DNA from: Chlamydomonas sphaeroides
Taxonomy: Eukaryota > Chlorophyta > Chlorophyceae > Chlamydomonadales > Chlamydomonadaceae
Direction: 5' to 3'
Length of the DNA: 28,009 nucleotides
Assembly (NCBI GenBank): GCA_001662425.1
Contig: BDDC01000812.1
Location: 15,023-43,031, forward strand
Below are positions 10,599 through 22,900 of the stretch, in pieces; position 1 is the first letter of the stretch, and every line of letters begins with the position of its first letter. Position numbers and translations under genes: made by a program. The notes under the pieces are model-generated. The model saw only the letters and a program-made list of their open reading frames with translations, made no database searches and was not told the DNA's origin.

Positions 10599-10981
10599 TT
10601 ATGCTTCTGATAATATGTGGTGTTAGTAACAGCTGCACATTGTCAAGGAACGCAGACGCAGTGGTCTCGAAGGCAAGTAAGCGGAGGAAGCGTGTTGTTT
10701 CCTTTCCGAGTGTTCAAGCTGTGGGTTAGTCTAAGTTGTTTTGTGATGACGCGCACGTTGAGCCCGGGGCACTCTTCGCCTTCTTCGGCCGGATGAGTGG
10801 AACCAAAGCTGTCGCGAGGAAGGAGAACAGCCTTCCGTGTACGCTTAACTGTAGCCCTGTATAACACCATCTCGCTTCAATCACGTTCAATCGGAACGGT
10901 GGACTGTCAAGACACGACGACCATGGGCTGGTAGCTAGCTTCCTTTAGGGCACGGCGCCACGGCACCGCGGCTGAGACGCA
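10599..10981. promoter_or_regulatory. Putative bidirectional promoter between CFAP61 and CEP290
   Basis: 383 bases separate two head-to-head ciliary start codons, and the sequence is less GC rich than the flanking exons. Seen directly: a direct repeat TTCAATC at 10876-10882 and 10886-10892, spaced 10 bases (one helical turn), and a small inverted repeat GGAAGG (10818-10823) with CCTTCC (10831-10836) around a 7-base loop. A three-codon upstream open frame, ATG to TAG, at 10923-10934 precedes the CEP290 start. Shared control of the two genes is inferred from layout and function; no known factor site is claimed. Confidence 0.6.
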
Positions 10982-13900
10982 ATGGCCGAGGGCGACTATG
11001 AATTCCGGTGCGTGGACGAGCTGGCGCTGGCCTCGCCCCGTTGACATTTACAGCTGCGTTCGCGGCAACCCCGTAGGCCCAAGCCGACGGTGCTCGGCAA
11101 GCCTGAGCTTGATGAAATTCTTCGCGTGGCGCCACCCGGGGAGGCCGTCGGCAAGGTAGGTGGCCGCTTTGGTGGCGGTCGCAACCCGGGGTACCGTCGG
11201 CGGCACTAACCTGTACCACCCGGCTAACGCGCTTCGCCTCGCTCTCCCAGGGCTTCACGCTGCAAGAGGCGGATGTGGACCGCGTCGTTGCTGCGGCCAG
11301 GGAGCTGGAGGGCGCGCAGATCGTGGCCGATCCGAACGCACCGCCGCAGCAGACAGTTGACACGCTGTTGAAGGTGGTGCGGATCCTGCAAGCAGCCATC
11401 GACGTTCAGTTCTCGGAGAACGAGGAGCTGACTGCCGACTTCAATGAGCTCCAGGCACGACGCTGCTGTTGCTGCTGATAGTGCTGCTGTTGCGGGCTGT
11501 GTGGGGCGCGGGGGCCGTTCCCAGCGTGGCCCTAGAGAGGAGTAACCGCCATGACGCTCGCGTGCTCGCTTTGACCACAGAACAACGAGGTCAGGCGGCT
11601 GCGTGAGGAGAACAACCGCTTGCGCGAGATCCGCGACCGGGAGGAGTCGACGGGCGATGTGGGCGAGCTGCGCCGGCGCAATGAGGTGCGCGGCCTGGAA
11701 CGTGCTGCGGCACGCACAGCTGGCACCACCCTTCGGCGCTGTTGTCCGGGCGGAGGGTGCGCCACAAGAGCGGTGCTGGGCTGGGCTGCTGGCTGGGCCT
11801 GGCGTCGTGATGGTTCTGCGGTTGACGCGTGCCCTGGGCCGGCAAACGGGCAAGCTCCAGCGCAGCGGTGGTTGCAGTCTGGCTGGACAAGACGCTTGGA
11901 GCCGCGTCCCAGACGTGTGGTGTACACCGGCTGGAACTGCTCGCTCGCGTTGCCTGAAAGCACCCGCTGCCTCTGTGCCGCCGCCATCAGGACCTGTTGG
12001 ACCAGCTGGACGAGCTGGAGGAGGATGTCCGGCGGCTGCGCGAGCAGGAGAAGGAGGTCAGCGTCAGGAACGAGGAGCTGGAGGCCAGGTGCGCACGGCT
12101 GCTCCACACGCGCTGCCGGGCTTGCGTGCGCCCGCTGCTGCGCGACAACAGCAGGCGCTGGCCGAGCGGCCCGCCACGTATGGAGAGGCCCGCCCTTCGG
12201 ATCCGTCGCGGGTTGCACCTGCTAACTGCCGCCGCCCCTCCCTCGGTCCGTGCTGCGGGCTCTGCCGCACCCGCCGTCGCGCCACAGCATGAAAGAGCGC
12301 GACGCGGAGCTCAAGAAGGTCCAGACGCGGCTGAGCGAGACCACGGAGCGCTACGACCGCATGCGCGACGACTACAAGGACCTGCAGCAGCGATACCGCA
12401 CGCTCAGCCAGGAGCACGACCGGCAGCGCGCCGAGGCGCAGCTCAGCGACAACAAGCAGCAGAGCGAGTGGAAGATCGAGCGGCTGACCAAGGACAACCG
12501 CGCGCTGGAGCTGGCCAACACGGAGCTGCGGAAGGAGCTGCAGGACGTCAAGAATGAGAACCTGGAGGTGCGGCGGCAGCAGGGGTACACGTGCCAGGTC
12601 CGCACGCGACGGCCTAGGACGACGAGCGCCATCACGGCCTGGGGTTCCCGCTGAGCAGGATGGTGTGCGGCTGGGCGTTGACCTCCGTCAGTGGGCCAGT
12701 CACCCGCGACAGCCCTCTGCCCGCGTGGCGGCGACCTACCTTTGATACCCGCTACCGCCTGCGCCCCCACGCTGCGCCCCAACAGGTGTCGGAGAAGATC
12801 GTGGACCTTAACACGACGTACCAGGAGCTGCTGTCCAAGAACGTAGTGCTGGAGGCGCGCATTGAGGAAATGGCCAACGACAAGGACAACCTGCTGTCCA
12901 TCCAGGATGAGCTGCGAGGCGAGCTTCAGGACAAGATGGGCCTGCTGGACGAGTTTGAGGACAAGTTTAACCGCCAGTACAGGTGTGTGGTGGGTTGGGC
13001 GCTGCAGAGCTGCAGAGCTGCAGGGCTGTGGTGGTAGCGGGTACCTGGGAAGGGTATTTCGAGATTGCCCTGCGGCAGTGGCAGCGGGCGGCGCCTCCTG
13101 CGGCGCCGGATGCTAGAAAGGGCGCGTGCTGACGGCTTGCATGCTCGTGCGCGCGCCGCAGGTCCTGGGAGGACGAGAAGGCCGGCCTGCTCGCGCAGAT
13201 CGAGGCGCTGCGGCGGGACATGAAGCGCGGCCGCGGCAAGGGCGACGAGCCGGAAGGGCCCGGCGGCGGCGGCGGCGCCAGCATGGCGGAGATGGAGGCC
13301 TTGCGCCGGGACCTGAACGACGCGCGGGAGAAGGAGGTGGGCTGGGGCTTGCTGCGAGCCAGCCCCTGCAGCGAGTGTGGCGTGCAAAAATGCCGACCGA
13401 GGTGCCGTGTGCTGCTGCCGGCGCAGATCCTCTTGCTGGAGGCGTACGAGCAGCTGGAGAACGACGTGAGCAAGGAGGTAGACCGGGCGCTGGCCCGGCA
13501 AGCCGAGGAGGTGGCTCGCCTGCAGCGCCGCGTCGACTTCCTCCAGGTGCGTTGCCCGGCTGGCTGGGCCTGGCTGGCTGTTTATGCACATGCTTTGGTG
13601 GAAGTCTGCCTAGGCCCCAAGCAAAAGGACGGGCCGCGTCGTAGGGCGGACGGGCCTGGCGCTGCGGCAAGCATGCGTCCTGTGCTGGCGTGCTGGCGCG
13701 CAGGGCAAGCTGGAGCAGCAGGACGAGGACGCGGAGGAAGCGCGCGACGCGATGGAGGAGCTGGAGACCGAGCTCAAGGACGCGCTGGAGCGGAACAAGA
13801 AATACGAGCACGACGTGTACGGCCTGCCCCAGGTCAGAACGGCATGTCAGCAGCAACCTCGCGCACGCCCGAATGCCTGCGGTGTCTAGACACTTTGGCA

Positions 13901-16900
13901 ACACCTTGGCACCCCCAGCAACCCGCCTTGCCGCCTTGCCCGCCCCTGCCCAACAGGCCGTGGAGGAGATCCGGCAGCTTAAGACACTCCTGACCAAGGA
14001 GGAGAAGCGCACGCGCGACCTGATCGTGCAGCTCAACAAGCAGGCGCAGAAGGTGGAGGACCTGCACGACGAGAACTCTGTGCTGCGGCAGAAGCTAGGG
14101 CTACCGGACGGGGAGAAGGTGGACATCAAGGACATAAAGATGCAAAAGGAGGCCACCATCGCGCAGCTGCGCTCGCTCAACGCGCTGCTGGAGCGACAGG
14201 TGCGGGGCCACAGGGGCCACCAGGCACGCGCGAAGATCCAGCGGCGGCTTGCGGCACCCCAGGAACCGCATGTCCTTGTGCACACGGCCGTACGACCTGC
14301 CGACTCGCCTGCCTCTGCCGCCAGGTGGCCGACCTGGAGGAGGAGCGCCGCAAGCTGCGCATGGAGATGAAGTTCCGCGCCAAGTACCACGGACAGCACG
14401 CGCTGGAGATGGGGCTCACCAACGAGAAGCTGCTGCTGCTGGAGGAGTACGCGGACGACCTCAAGAACAACCGTGTGGACGAGGCGCGCGTGGTGGAGCA
14501 GATGCAGAAGCGGGTGCGGCGCCGGGGCTGGCGCTCTGTTTCCCGGCCTCACTGTACTGGGCCGTGTAGCCTAGCGCCGACTGCACGCTTGCCGAGCGGG
14601 TGGCCTGCATCGTGCCTGGCCGGTTTGCCGTGACCGGCCACCACTCCAACGACCCATGGGTCAGCGCTACCGCCGACCTAGCCCCCAACTCATGCCGCTT
14701 GTTGTCCCCGCTCGCCAGGTCGAGTTCCTGGAGGTCCGGCTGGCAGAGGTGATGGCCTACGCCGACATCCCGCCCAGCATGCGGCCCGCGCTCAGCGAGT
14801 TCGACCCCACGGGCCTGGGCACGCTGCAGTCAGCCATGCAGTCCGCGCTGGCTGACAACCTGGGCCTGGGCGGCGGCGGCTACGGCGGCGCGGGCGCGGC
14901 GGCCATGCCCGCCATCAAGGCCAAGGAGATCGAGGCCGTGCGCAAGACGATGCAGGAGTGCATGCGCCGGCTGCACAATATGAGCCAGTCGCTACGTGAG
15001 TGGCGCTGTGTGTCGTGTCTCCCAGTGGCCGGCCGCACCTGAGGCGGCTCGCTTGCGCGCGTGGCCTCAGCCGCGGCCCGGCCCCTCGTCTACGCTTTGT
15101 GCTGTGCGCTGCACCATGGCCCGGCTCAACCCGGCAACCGCTTTGTTGCATATGTCCCCTGCACCCGCCGTCCACCCGTACCCGCAGTGGAGCAACGGAA
15201 CGTGTCCGACAAGGACTACATGCGCTACTGCGACGCCATCGCCGCGGAGCTGGCCAACGCCGACAAGGTGCTCGAGGCGCTGCTGAAGGACCCCTCCGCG
15301 CTCGTGGGCGCGCCGCAGAACGGCGCCGATGGCCCAGGCAGCCCGGGCCCCAAGGGCCAGATGCCGCTCAGCCCCGGCGCGCAGCGGCAGAGCTTGGCGG
15401 CCATACAGCTCATGCCGGGCGACGCGAGCTACCTGGCGGATGCCGTGGCGGAGGAGCTGCGGGAGCGGCTGCGGGAGCTGGCGCGCCAGGTTGGTTCGAG
15501 ACTGCAAGGGACCGTGCGCTGGCCGTTGCGGCGAAAGGGATGCCGACAGCTGACCACCGTGCTGCCGTCCGGGCTCCCTTGCCTCGCCGTGCTGCAGATG
15601 GCGGACCTGCAGGTGGACGTTTCCGAAAAAGACGTGCGCATCAAGCACCTTCTGGAGCAGAAGGAGGAGCTGGAGAAGAAGATCGGCATGGCCATCGGCG
15701 ACCGCAAGTCCGGTGAGCAGGAGGCACCGCAGCAGCGCCGTGGCCGCCGCGCCGACTCCGCCCTGCTGGCCCCGATCACGCGCAGTGGATGTGCGACACC
15801 CTTAGCTTCAAAGCCCGTCTCCAATATGCGGGTGCCAAGCCTGCCAAGCCTGCCATGACCTGCATGCTGCTGGTGCTTGCCGCGCCATACGTCGACCGCC
15901 CCGCGAACTCTGCCCCTCGGACGCACACCGCTCGGCCTCGTCGTCGTGCTCTGCAAGACCCTTGGGCAAACCCTGTGCCCCTGTGCGGCCGCCCCGAACA
16001 GAGTACGTGACCATGGCCGAGTACGAGGACGTGCAGCTAGAGGTAGCGGGGCTCAAGGACCAGCTCATAGCGGCGCTGGAGGAGCTGGCCAGCCGCGAGC
16101 GCGAGGCGGCGGAGTTGCACGAGACCAGCCTGCGCTACCACTCCAAGATGCAGACCTTCAGCGACCAGGTGTGCAGCGGTTGGCAGTTGGCCGTTGCGCC
16201 GCTGGGCGGGGTCCGTCTTACACCGTCAGCGGGGACACGGGCTGGTATATTAGTCTTGTGGCCAGCACATGGCAAGCGTGTGGCATGTGGGGCGCACCAC
16301 AGCGCGATGTGGCGGATGCAGAAGCAGCAACAAGTGGCGTGAGCGGGCGGCTGGGGCCGTTGTTTGCGTGCGTGTGCCGTAACCCTTCCTGGGGCGGCCC
16401 CACCGCAGGTCAAGCTGCTGTACCGGGAGTACTCAGCGGCGGTGACGTCCTGGAAGGTGGAGAAGAACATACTGGAGAAGAACGTAGGTGGCGAGCGCAC
16501 AGGGCCCCCATATCGGGCCTCGGCAAGCATGCTTGGCCACAATGCTATTTGCCCCTGTCTCGGTGGTTGAAGGGCCTCCTGCCCACAGAGCCTGCATCAG
16601 CAGGCCGTATGCTCACTTCACGTGTCCGGCTGCTGTCCACCTGCCCCACCCCAGGGCCGCAAGGCGCAGGCCGACGCCGACGCGTACAAGATCGCGACGC
16701 GCGAGCTGCAGGTCGCGCTCGACACGCTCAGCAAGAGCCGCGACATGACGGAGGTGGAGAAGGAGTACCTGGACACCGTGCGGCGCATGGCCGTGGTGCA
16801 GGTGCGCACCCGGCGCCCCACTTTCCTCTTCGGCCGTGCCAGCCATGACTTTATTCGCCTGTGGCCCGGCCCCAGCGCAAATAGTAGCAAGCTCGTTGGA

Positions 16901-19900
16901 AACAAGGGCAGCGCGGGAAGGGGCCCAGCTGACGGTGTGTCGTTCGGCTTGGCGGCCCCCCAACCGCAGATCAAGCAGGCCAAGCTGGCGCGCATGCTGG
17001 AGGCGAGCGTGTCGGGCGAGAAGGCTCTCACCTCACGCGTGACGGAGCTGGAGGAGGAGGTCCGCGACGTGAGCTCTACGGCGCGCGGCCGCATCCGCTG
17101 GCTGGAGAGCATGGCCGAGCAGACGCGCCGCCGCATGGAGCAGCTGTTCCGAGAGCTCGAGTCATCCGTGTCCCTCAAGGTACAGCCCCACGCCATGCCT
17201 CCTCCGCGCCGCCGCCCACTTCTTCGTTCGCCGCTGCGTGTGCCTCACACGCCACGAGCCCGCGTCCGTGCCCGCTGGCTTCCAGCCTTGCCTCTCCTGC
17301 CCTGCGGCCCTGCCCGGCGCGCGGACAACCCTTGCGTGTGTCCCATGCGGTGCCCAACCACACATTCCCAATTCCACCGCCTCCCCAGACCTACCACTCG
17401 CTGGTGGCCAAGCACAGCAGGCTGCAGCACGAGTACCGCAAGCTGCTGGAGGAGGCAGCGGACGGGGTGGTGGCGCCGCAGCAAGAGGAGCTGTTCCGCA
17501 TGCGCGACGACCTGGCTGAGCTGCTGGTGCGCTATGACAAGGTCGCAGGCGAGGCCGCGGAGCTGAGGTGGGTCGCTGGGGCTGGGGGTCGTGCGGCGAA
17601 ACGATAGATCCGGGGCTGTGGCACCGGGCGTTGGGGCTGGGGCAAGCATTTGAGTTCTCGGGTGACGGCCCAGCAGTAGGCTCGAGGGCGAGGCCCTCTG
17701 TCCTTTTGCATGTGCTGAAGGTCTGCTGCGCTGCCACGTGACTGCCACCGCCGCAGGGCCAAGCTGCACAACGCTGAGCTGGTGCTCAAAGCCATGCCAC
17801 AGGACGCGGTGTCGCAGGAGGACGGCAGCCAGGGCGGCAAGCAGGCCGGCTCGGCCGCTTCGCAGCCGCCGCCGCAGCCCAGCAAGCAGGCCTCGTCGCA
17901 CGCCTCGGCCGGTGCCAAGGGCTCCACTGCGGTGGCACCCACGGTGGTGCTGGACAATGTGCTCGCACAGGAGCTGGTGTCGGCGCGGGTGCAGGAGGAC
18001 TCGGCGCTGCGGCGCGCGGACCTGGTGGAGAAGGAGCGCGACCGGGTGCAGAAGAGCCTGGCGGAGGTGCAGGTGCGGCGGGCGCAAGAAGACGCGCACT
18101 GCTGCTGCAGCTGTGCTGCCCGTCGCATAGCCGCGGCCCGGTCGCGACGTTTCGTGTAGTCTGGCCCCTGGGCCTGTGTCCTGGAAGGGCGGAACGAGCA
18201 CCGTGCTGATGCGCCAGTCTGGGCTTGCGGCCGTGCCCGCGCGATGTGTCCGCGCAGGATTACGGGAAGGAGCTGGAGCAGCGGCTGGCGCAAAGCGCGG
18301 CGGAGCTGGAGCTGGCGCGGCAGACGGCGGCTGGGCTTGAGAAGCGGCTCAACGGCGCCAAGACCAAGGAGGAGGTGGACGAGATGAGCCGTCGCATGCA
18401 CCAGGCCGAGGCGGCGGCGCAGGAGGTGCAGCGCAACCATTCGGAGCTGCAGTACAAGGCCGAGGTGGGCAGGGCCACAGCCCCTGCGCTGTGCATTCGG
18501 TCATCACGCACAGGCAGCGCCATAGCCGCGGCGCGGGCGTGGGCAAGAGCATATGGGTGGTGTGCGCGTCAAGGTGGGCTGCTGATCGCTGGGCTGGGTG
18601 CCGGTGCGCGCAGGAGGCGGAGCGGCGCGCCGAGGCCGCCAACCGCGACCGGCTGCGCTTCCTGGCCGAGATCACCAACCTCAAGGCCGCGCTGCGGGAC
18701 ATGGCGGGCAAGACCGAGAAGGCCGCGCTCATCGGCAAGCTGCACCTGGAGCTGGACCACAGCAGGTGGGGCCCTGGCCTGGCGGTCGATGCAGGGGTCG
18801 CTCAGGTCTCTGTGCGTGCGTGTCTCTACGTTGAAGGGCCTGCCGGGAGGCGCCACCCAGCTGCCGTGCCGCCCGGCGTGTATCATCCTCAGGGCCAAGG
18901 AGTCGCTGGCACGCAATGCGCTTAACCGCTCCGAGCTGCACCGCATCGAGCTGGAAAAGTCGGTGCGCAAGCAGAAGCAGGAGCTGGCCAACGTCAACGG
19001 CCGCATGACGGCGCACCAGGACCAGGCCGCCTGGGCCGACCGGCAGCGGCACGAGGCGCAGGCGCAGCTGGACGTGGCGCTGGCGGGGCGCACGGACGCG
19101 TGGAAGGCGCGGCTGTGGGCGCGCAAGCTGGAGCAGCTGAAGAGGCGCAACGAGTCGCTGGCGGACGGGCTCGAGGTCGCCAGGTGGGTGCGACAATCAA
19201 GACCAGGGTGGTGGCCAGGGCATACGCTGCGTGCTGCTCTGTGCTGGGGGGCCGCTTAACTTGTGAAGTGAGCGTGTGTTGTGCATGTTGTTGCCGCTTC
19301 AGGAACCGTATCCTCAAGACCGAGGACGCGCGCCAGGACGCGGAGCTGCGGCTGGAGGTCAAGGAGGAGCTGGCGGGGCTGCCCAACCGCGGCATGCACG
19401 AGCTAGGGCGCGAGGTGACGCGCCTCAATGAGCAGCTGCTGCAGCTGCGCCTGGAGAAGGGCCGCGTGCAGCGCGAGGACATGCTGCTGCGCGAAAAGGT
19501 GCGCGGCGCCTGGGTCCCGTGAGTCTGGCACGATGCGGGTGCCTCCGCCGAGCGCATGCCGTGCCGCTCACATCTTGCGTCCATCCCCTCCCTGGTGCGC
19601 CATCGCTCTCCTTCTCTCGCCTCAAACTACCCGCACCTGCACTGCCCGCCGTCCATCCCGTCCTTGGTGCGCCATCGCTCTCCTCCTCTCGCCCCAAACT
19701 ACCCGCACCTGCACTGCCCGCCGTCCATCCCAATCCCAACAGGTCCACTACACGGAGCGCGTCAACGCGGAGCTGCACGACCTGCTGGAGAAGTACGAGG
19801 CCGAGTACTTCCAGGCGCAGAGCCAGCTGGAGGCGGACCGCGCGTCGGCCGAGGCGCGCGCGGTGTCGCTGCAGGAGGAGGTGGTGCGGCTGCAGGAGCG

Positions 19901-22900
19901 CATCAACGCGCTGCTGGCGTCGCGCGAGCTGGGCGACGCAGGCGAGGGCAAGCTGTTCCGCCGCTCCGGCGACGGCCTCGGCGGCGGCCCCAAGGACCCG
20001 CGCCGCGCCGACGCGGAGCGGGACCAGATCATTGCGCTGGTGGGTTGGCATGGGGTGCGGCGCACTCGGGGCCGTGTGGGTAGCACGGGATGAGGCGTAG
20101 CAGCCGTCCTCCTTGGCCGCCCGTTGCGGGATGCATGACGTGCGAGGTGGGACCGATGTCCGGGTGTGCAGCGTGCTGAGCCAACCGCCGCCCCTGCGCC
20201 TTTTCTGCCACAGATCGAAGCGCTCAAGGTGGCTCGCGAGGAGGCGGAGCACCTGCGCACCGACCGCGCCCGGCTGCAGGTAGGCCAGCAGGCCGGCTAT
20301 GCTGCGGGCAAACACTTTGACCGCATACCCATGAGCTTCCTATGTACTCACACGCGACCCGCACTTCAACCAACCAACCTCAGGTGGACTACGACGGTAT
20401 GATGGGAGAACTGGAGGACACACGGCGCCATCACCGTGACGCGCTGGAGCGGCTCAACCAGCAGAGCGAGGCGCTTCTGTACGCGCTCAACCAGTTCAAG
20501 ACCAAGGGCGCCGACGCAACGGTCTTCGACCAGGCACGTTGCGGCCCCTCGCTTCGTAACCACGCTTGGCCAGCCCGGGGGCCGCAGCCAGGTTGCGTAA
20601 GCCAGCGCTGACCGGATGCCGTGCCCCGGCTATCGCGGGCTGTCCCAACCGCAACCCGCAGATGAAGGCCGTTGCCGAGGCAACCATCAACGAGCTCAAG
20701 CAGCGACTCAAGGACCGCGACCGCCTCATTGCAGCGTTACGGCAGCAGCTGGACGATGACGCGACGGCGGCCCTGGCACGGCACCAGGAGGACCGCGCCG
20801 AGATCGAGCGGCTCAACGAGAAGCTCTTTCAGCGCAACGACGCGGACATCCAGGACCTCAAGGTGCGGGGTCTAGCGCCGGCGCAGTATCACGCTCGTAT
20901 GGTCCTACACCCACAGGCTACAGCATGGCCTAATGTGTGGGTCCGTGTGTGTGATGTTCCGTCGTGTCATGCGGCCCGGCGTTGACGCGTGGCCCTGCTC
21001 GCCCCGCAGTCCGTGTTGGACCGGCTGCCGCTCAAGCAGGCGGGCCAGCAGGTGCCTGAGGACGTGCTGCGCATGCGCGAGGCGCTGGAGCGGGCGCAGG
21101 ACATGATCACGGTGCTCAAGAACCGGCTTGAGCAGAAGGACGCCGCCATCGACCTGCTCAAGCTGGCGCACGAGCAGCAGGTGCGCCCAAATCTTCCACC
21201 TCGGGACTGGGCCGCAGCAGCAAGACAGGGTGTGCTCTTGCGCAGTCCTTGCGTCGTGGCACTCCTGGGCCCCGCGTGGCGCCAACTGCTTCCTGCATTC
21301 TGCTGGGCTCCCTGTGTCCCCTACCCAATCGTCTGCATGGGGGCTTCTCCTCATCTCGATAACCCACCACCACCACCATTCCCATGGCCCGCAGCTCAAG
21401 CAGCTGCAGGAAGATCTCATCCGCGAGCGCGCCGAGATAGAGGCGCGCGCGCTGGCGCGCGGCGAGGAAGGCACCACGCGGTCGCAGCTTCAGAAGCTGA
21501 GCAGCCAGGTCAAAATGAAGGACGAGATGCTGCGGCAGCTGCGCGCCGCTATCAAGGCGCTCGAGGCCAAGCTGACGCAGGTCATGAAGGAGCACGCGGA
21601 TGAGTAAGTGCCGCCGTACAGGGTCAAGCCCGGGAACGCTCGCCTTGGCCCCGAGACCTGCAGCCTGCTGACCACCAGTCCATCGTGTCGGCCGCTGCCC
21701 GCAGGAAGATGCAGGCCGCGAGCTGGCGCGCGCAGGAGCAGATGCAGGCTGATCTGGAGCGGCTGACGGGCGAGCGGGACGACCTGGCCCGGCGGCTGGC
21801 GCTGGCGGAGGACAACCTGGCGGCAGCGGGTGGTGTGGACCAGCACATGCAGGACCAGCTGGACACGCTGCGGAGGTGCGTTGGGGCGGGCTGCGCTGGG
21901 GAGCTTGCTGGCGTGAGCTCGCTGGCTGCATGCGGCAGCCGCAGCGGTGGAGGTGGCAAGGCCAGTAAGGCTGCAGGGCGCAGGAGAAGGGCATGTGAAT
22001 GAGATGTGCATGCGTATTTCCTTGGCTGCCGTCCTCAGGAAGCTCCAGGAGGAGGGCGACAAGCGCGCCAAGGCGGAGAAGCGGCTGGCGTCCTCAGTGG
22101 AGGAGCTGCAGAAGTTCAAGAACGCGCGCGAGACGGTGCGTGCTGTGCGGGGCCGGCCCCGAGCCTGCTCACATGCCCACTCGACCTGCACACTAGCCTG
22201 CGCGGCAAGGCTGGACAACCAGATGACCTGTCGTATCCCAACGCAACCCATCCAGGTGGTGGATCTGACCACGGGCATGTCCATTGAGGCCAAGCGCCAG
22301 ATCGAGGAGCTGCAGAAGCGCATCCACGTGCTGGAGCGCCAGAACAGTGCGCTCAAGCGCAAGGCGCAGCTGGAGGACGCAGTGGACGGCACCGCAGGTG
22401 GCGGCGGTGGTGGGGACGACATGGACGGCGGGGGAGGCGGAGGAGGTGGGCCGACCGGCGGGAGACGGTCAGCCGGCAGGTGCGTGCTGTGCTGTTGCTA
22501 CACGCGTGTAGGGGTGGAGCGGCTGTGCGGGCTGGTGCCGGTGCTTCACGACCTGTGGGTATCAGCATGATGTTGACGTCTATCAACCGGAATCGGCTCC
22601 CTGGGTGGTGATACCATCGCAGGGCGCCCGCATCGCGGCGTCCTCCGTCAGCGCCGCGGCGGGACCACGACTCCGGCGGCGGCGCCGACGACCAGGGCGG
22701 CCCGCCCGAGCACGACCCGGAGGCGGAGGAGCGGCGGCAGCGCGCTCTCATCCAGTGGGAGGAGGGCAAGAAGCTCACCGCAAAGATCGACACGCTCAAG
22801 TGCGTTGCGCGCTGGCGCCTGGGGCTTTGGCCACGCTGCCGTTCGGCGCGTCCAGGACGCCATGCCTGAGCCGAGCAGTTCGAGCCGCTTTTGCTCCAGC

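Noticed and set aside
10643..10870. 75-codon minus-strand frame in the CFAP61-CEP290 intergenic region
   Set aside because: It starts at a decent ATG but has no known motif and lies where both promoters must be. At most it is an upstream frame of a longer CFAP61 leader.
13113..14552. 479-codon minus-strand open frame
   Set aside because: It spans exons and introns of CEP290 on the other strand with no recognisable protein features.
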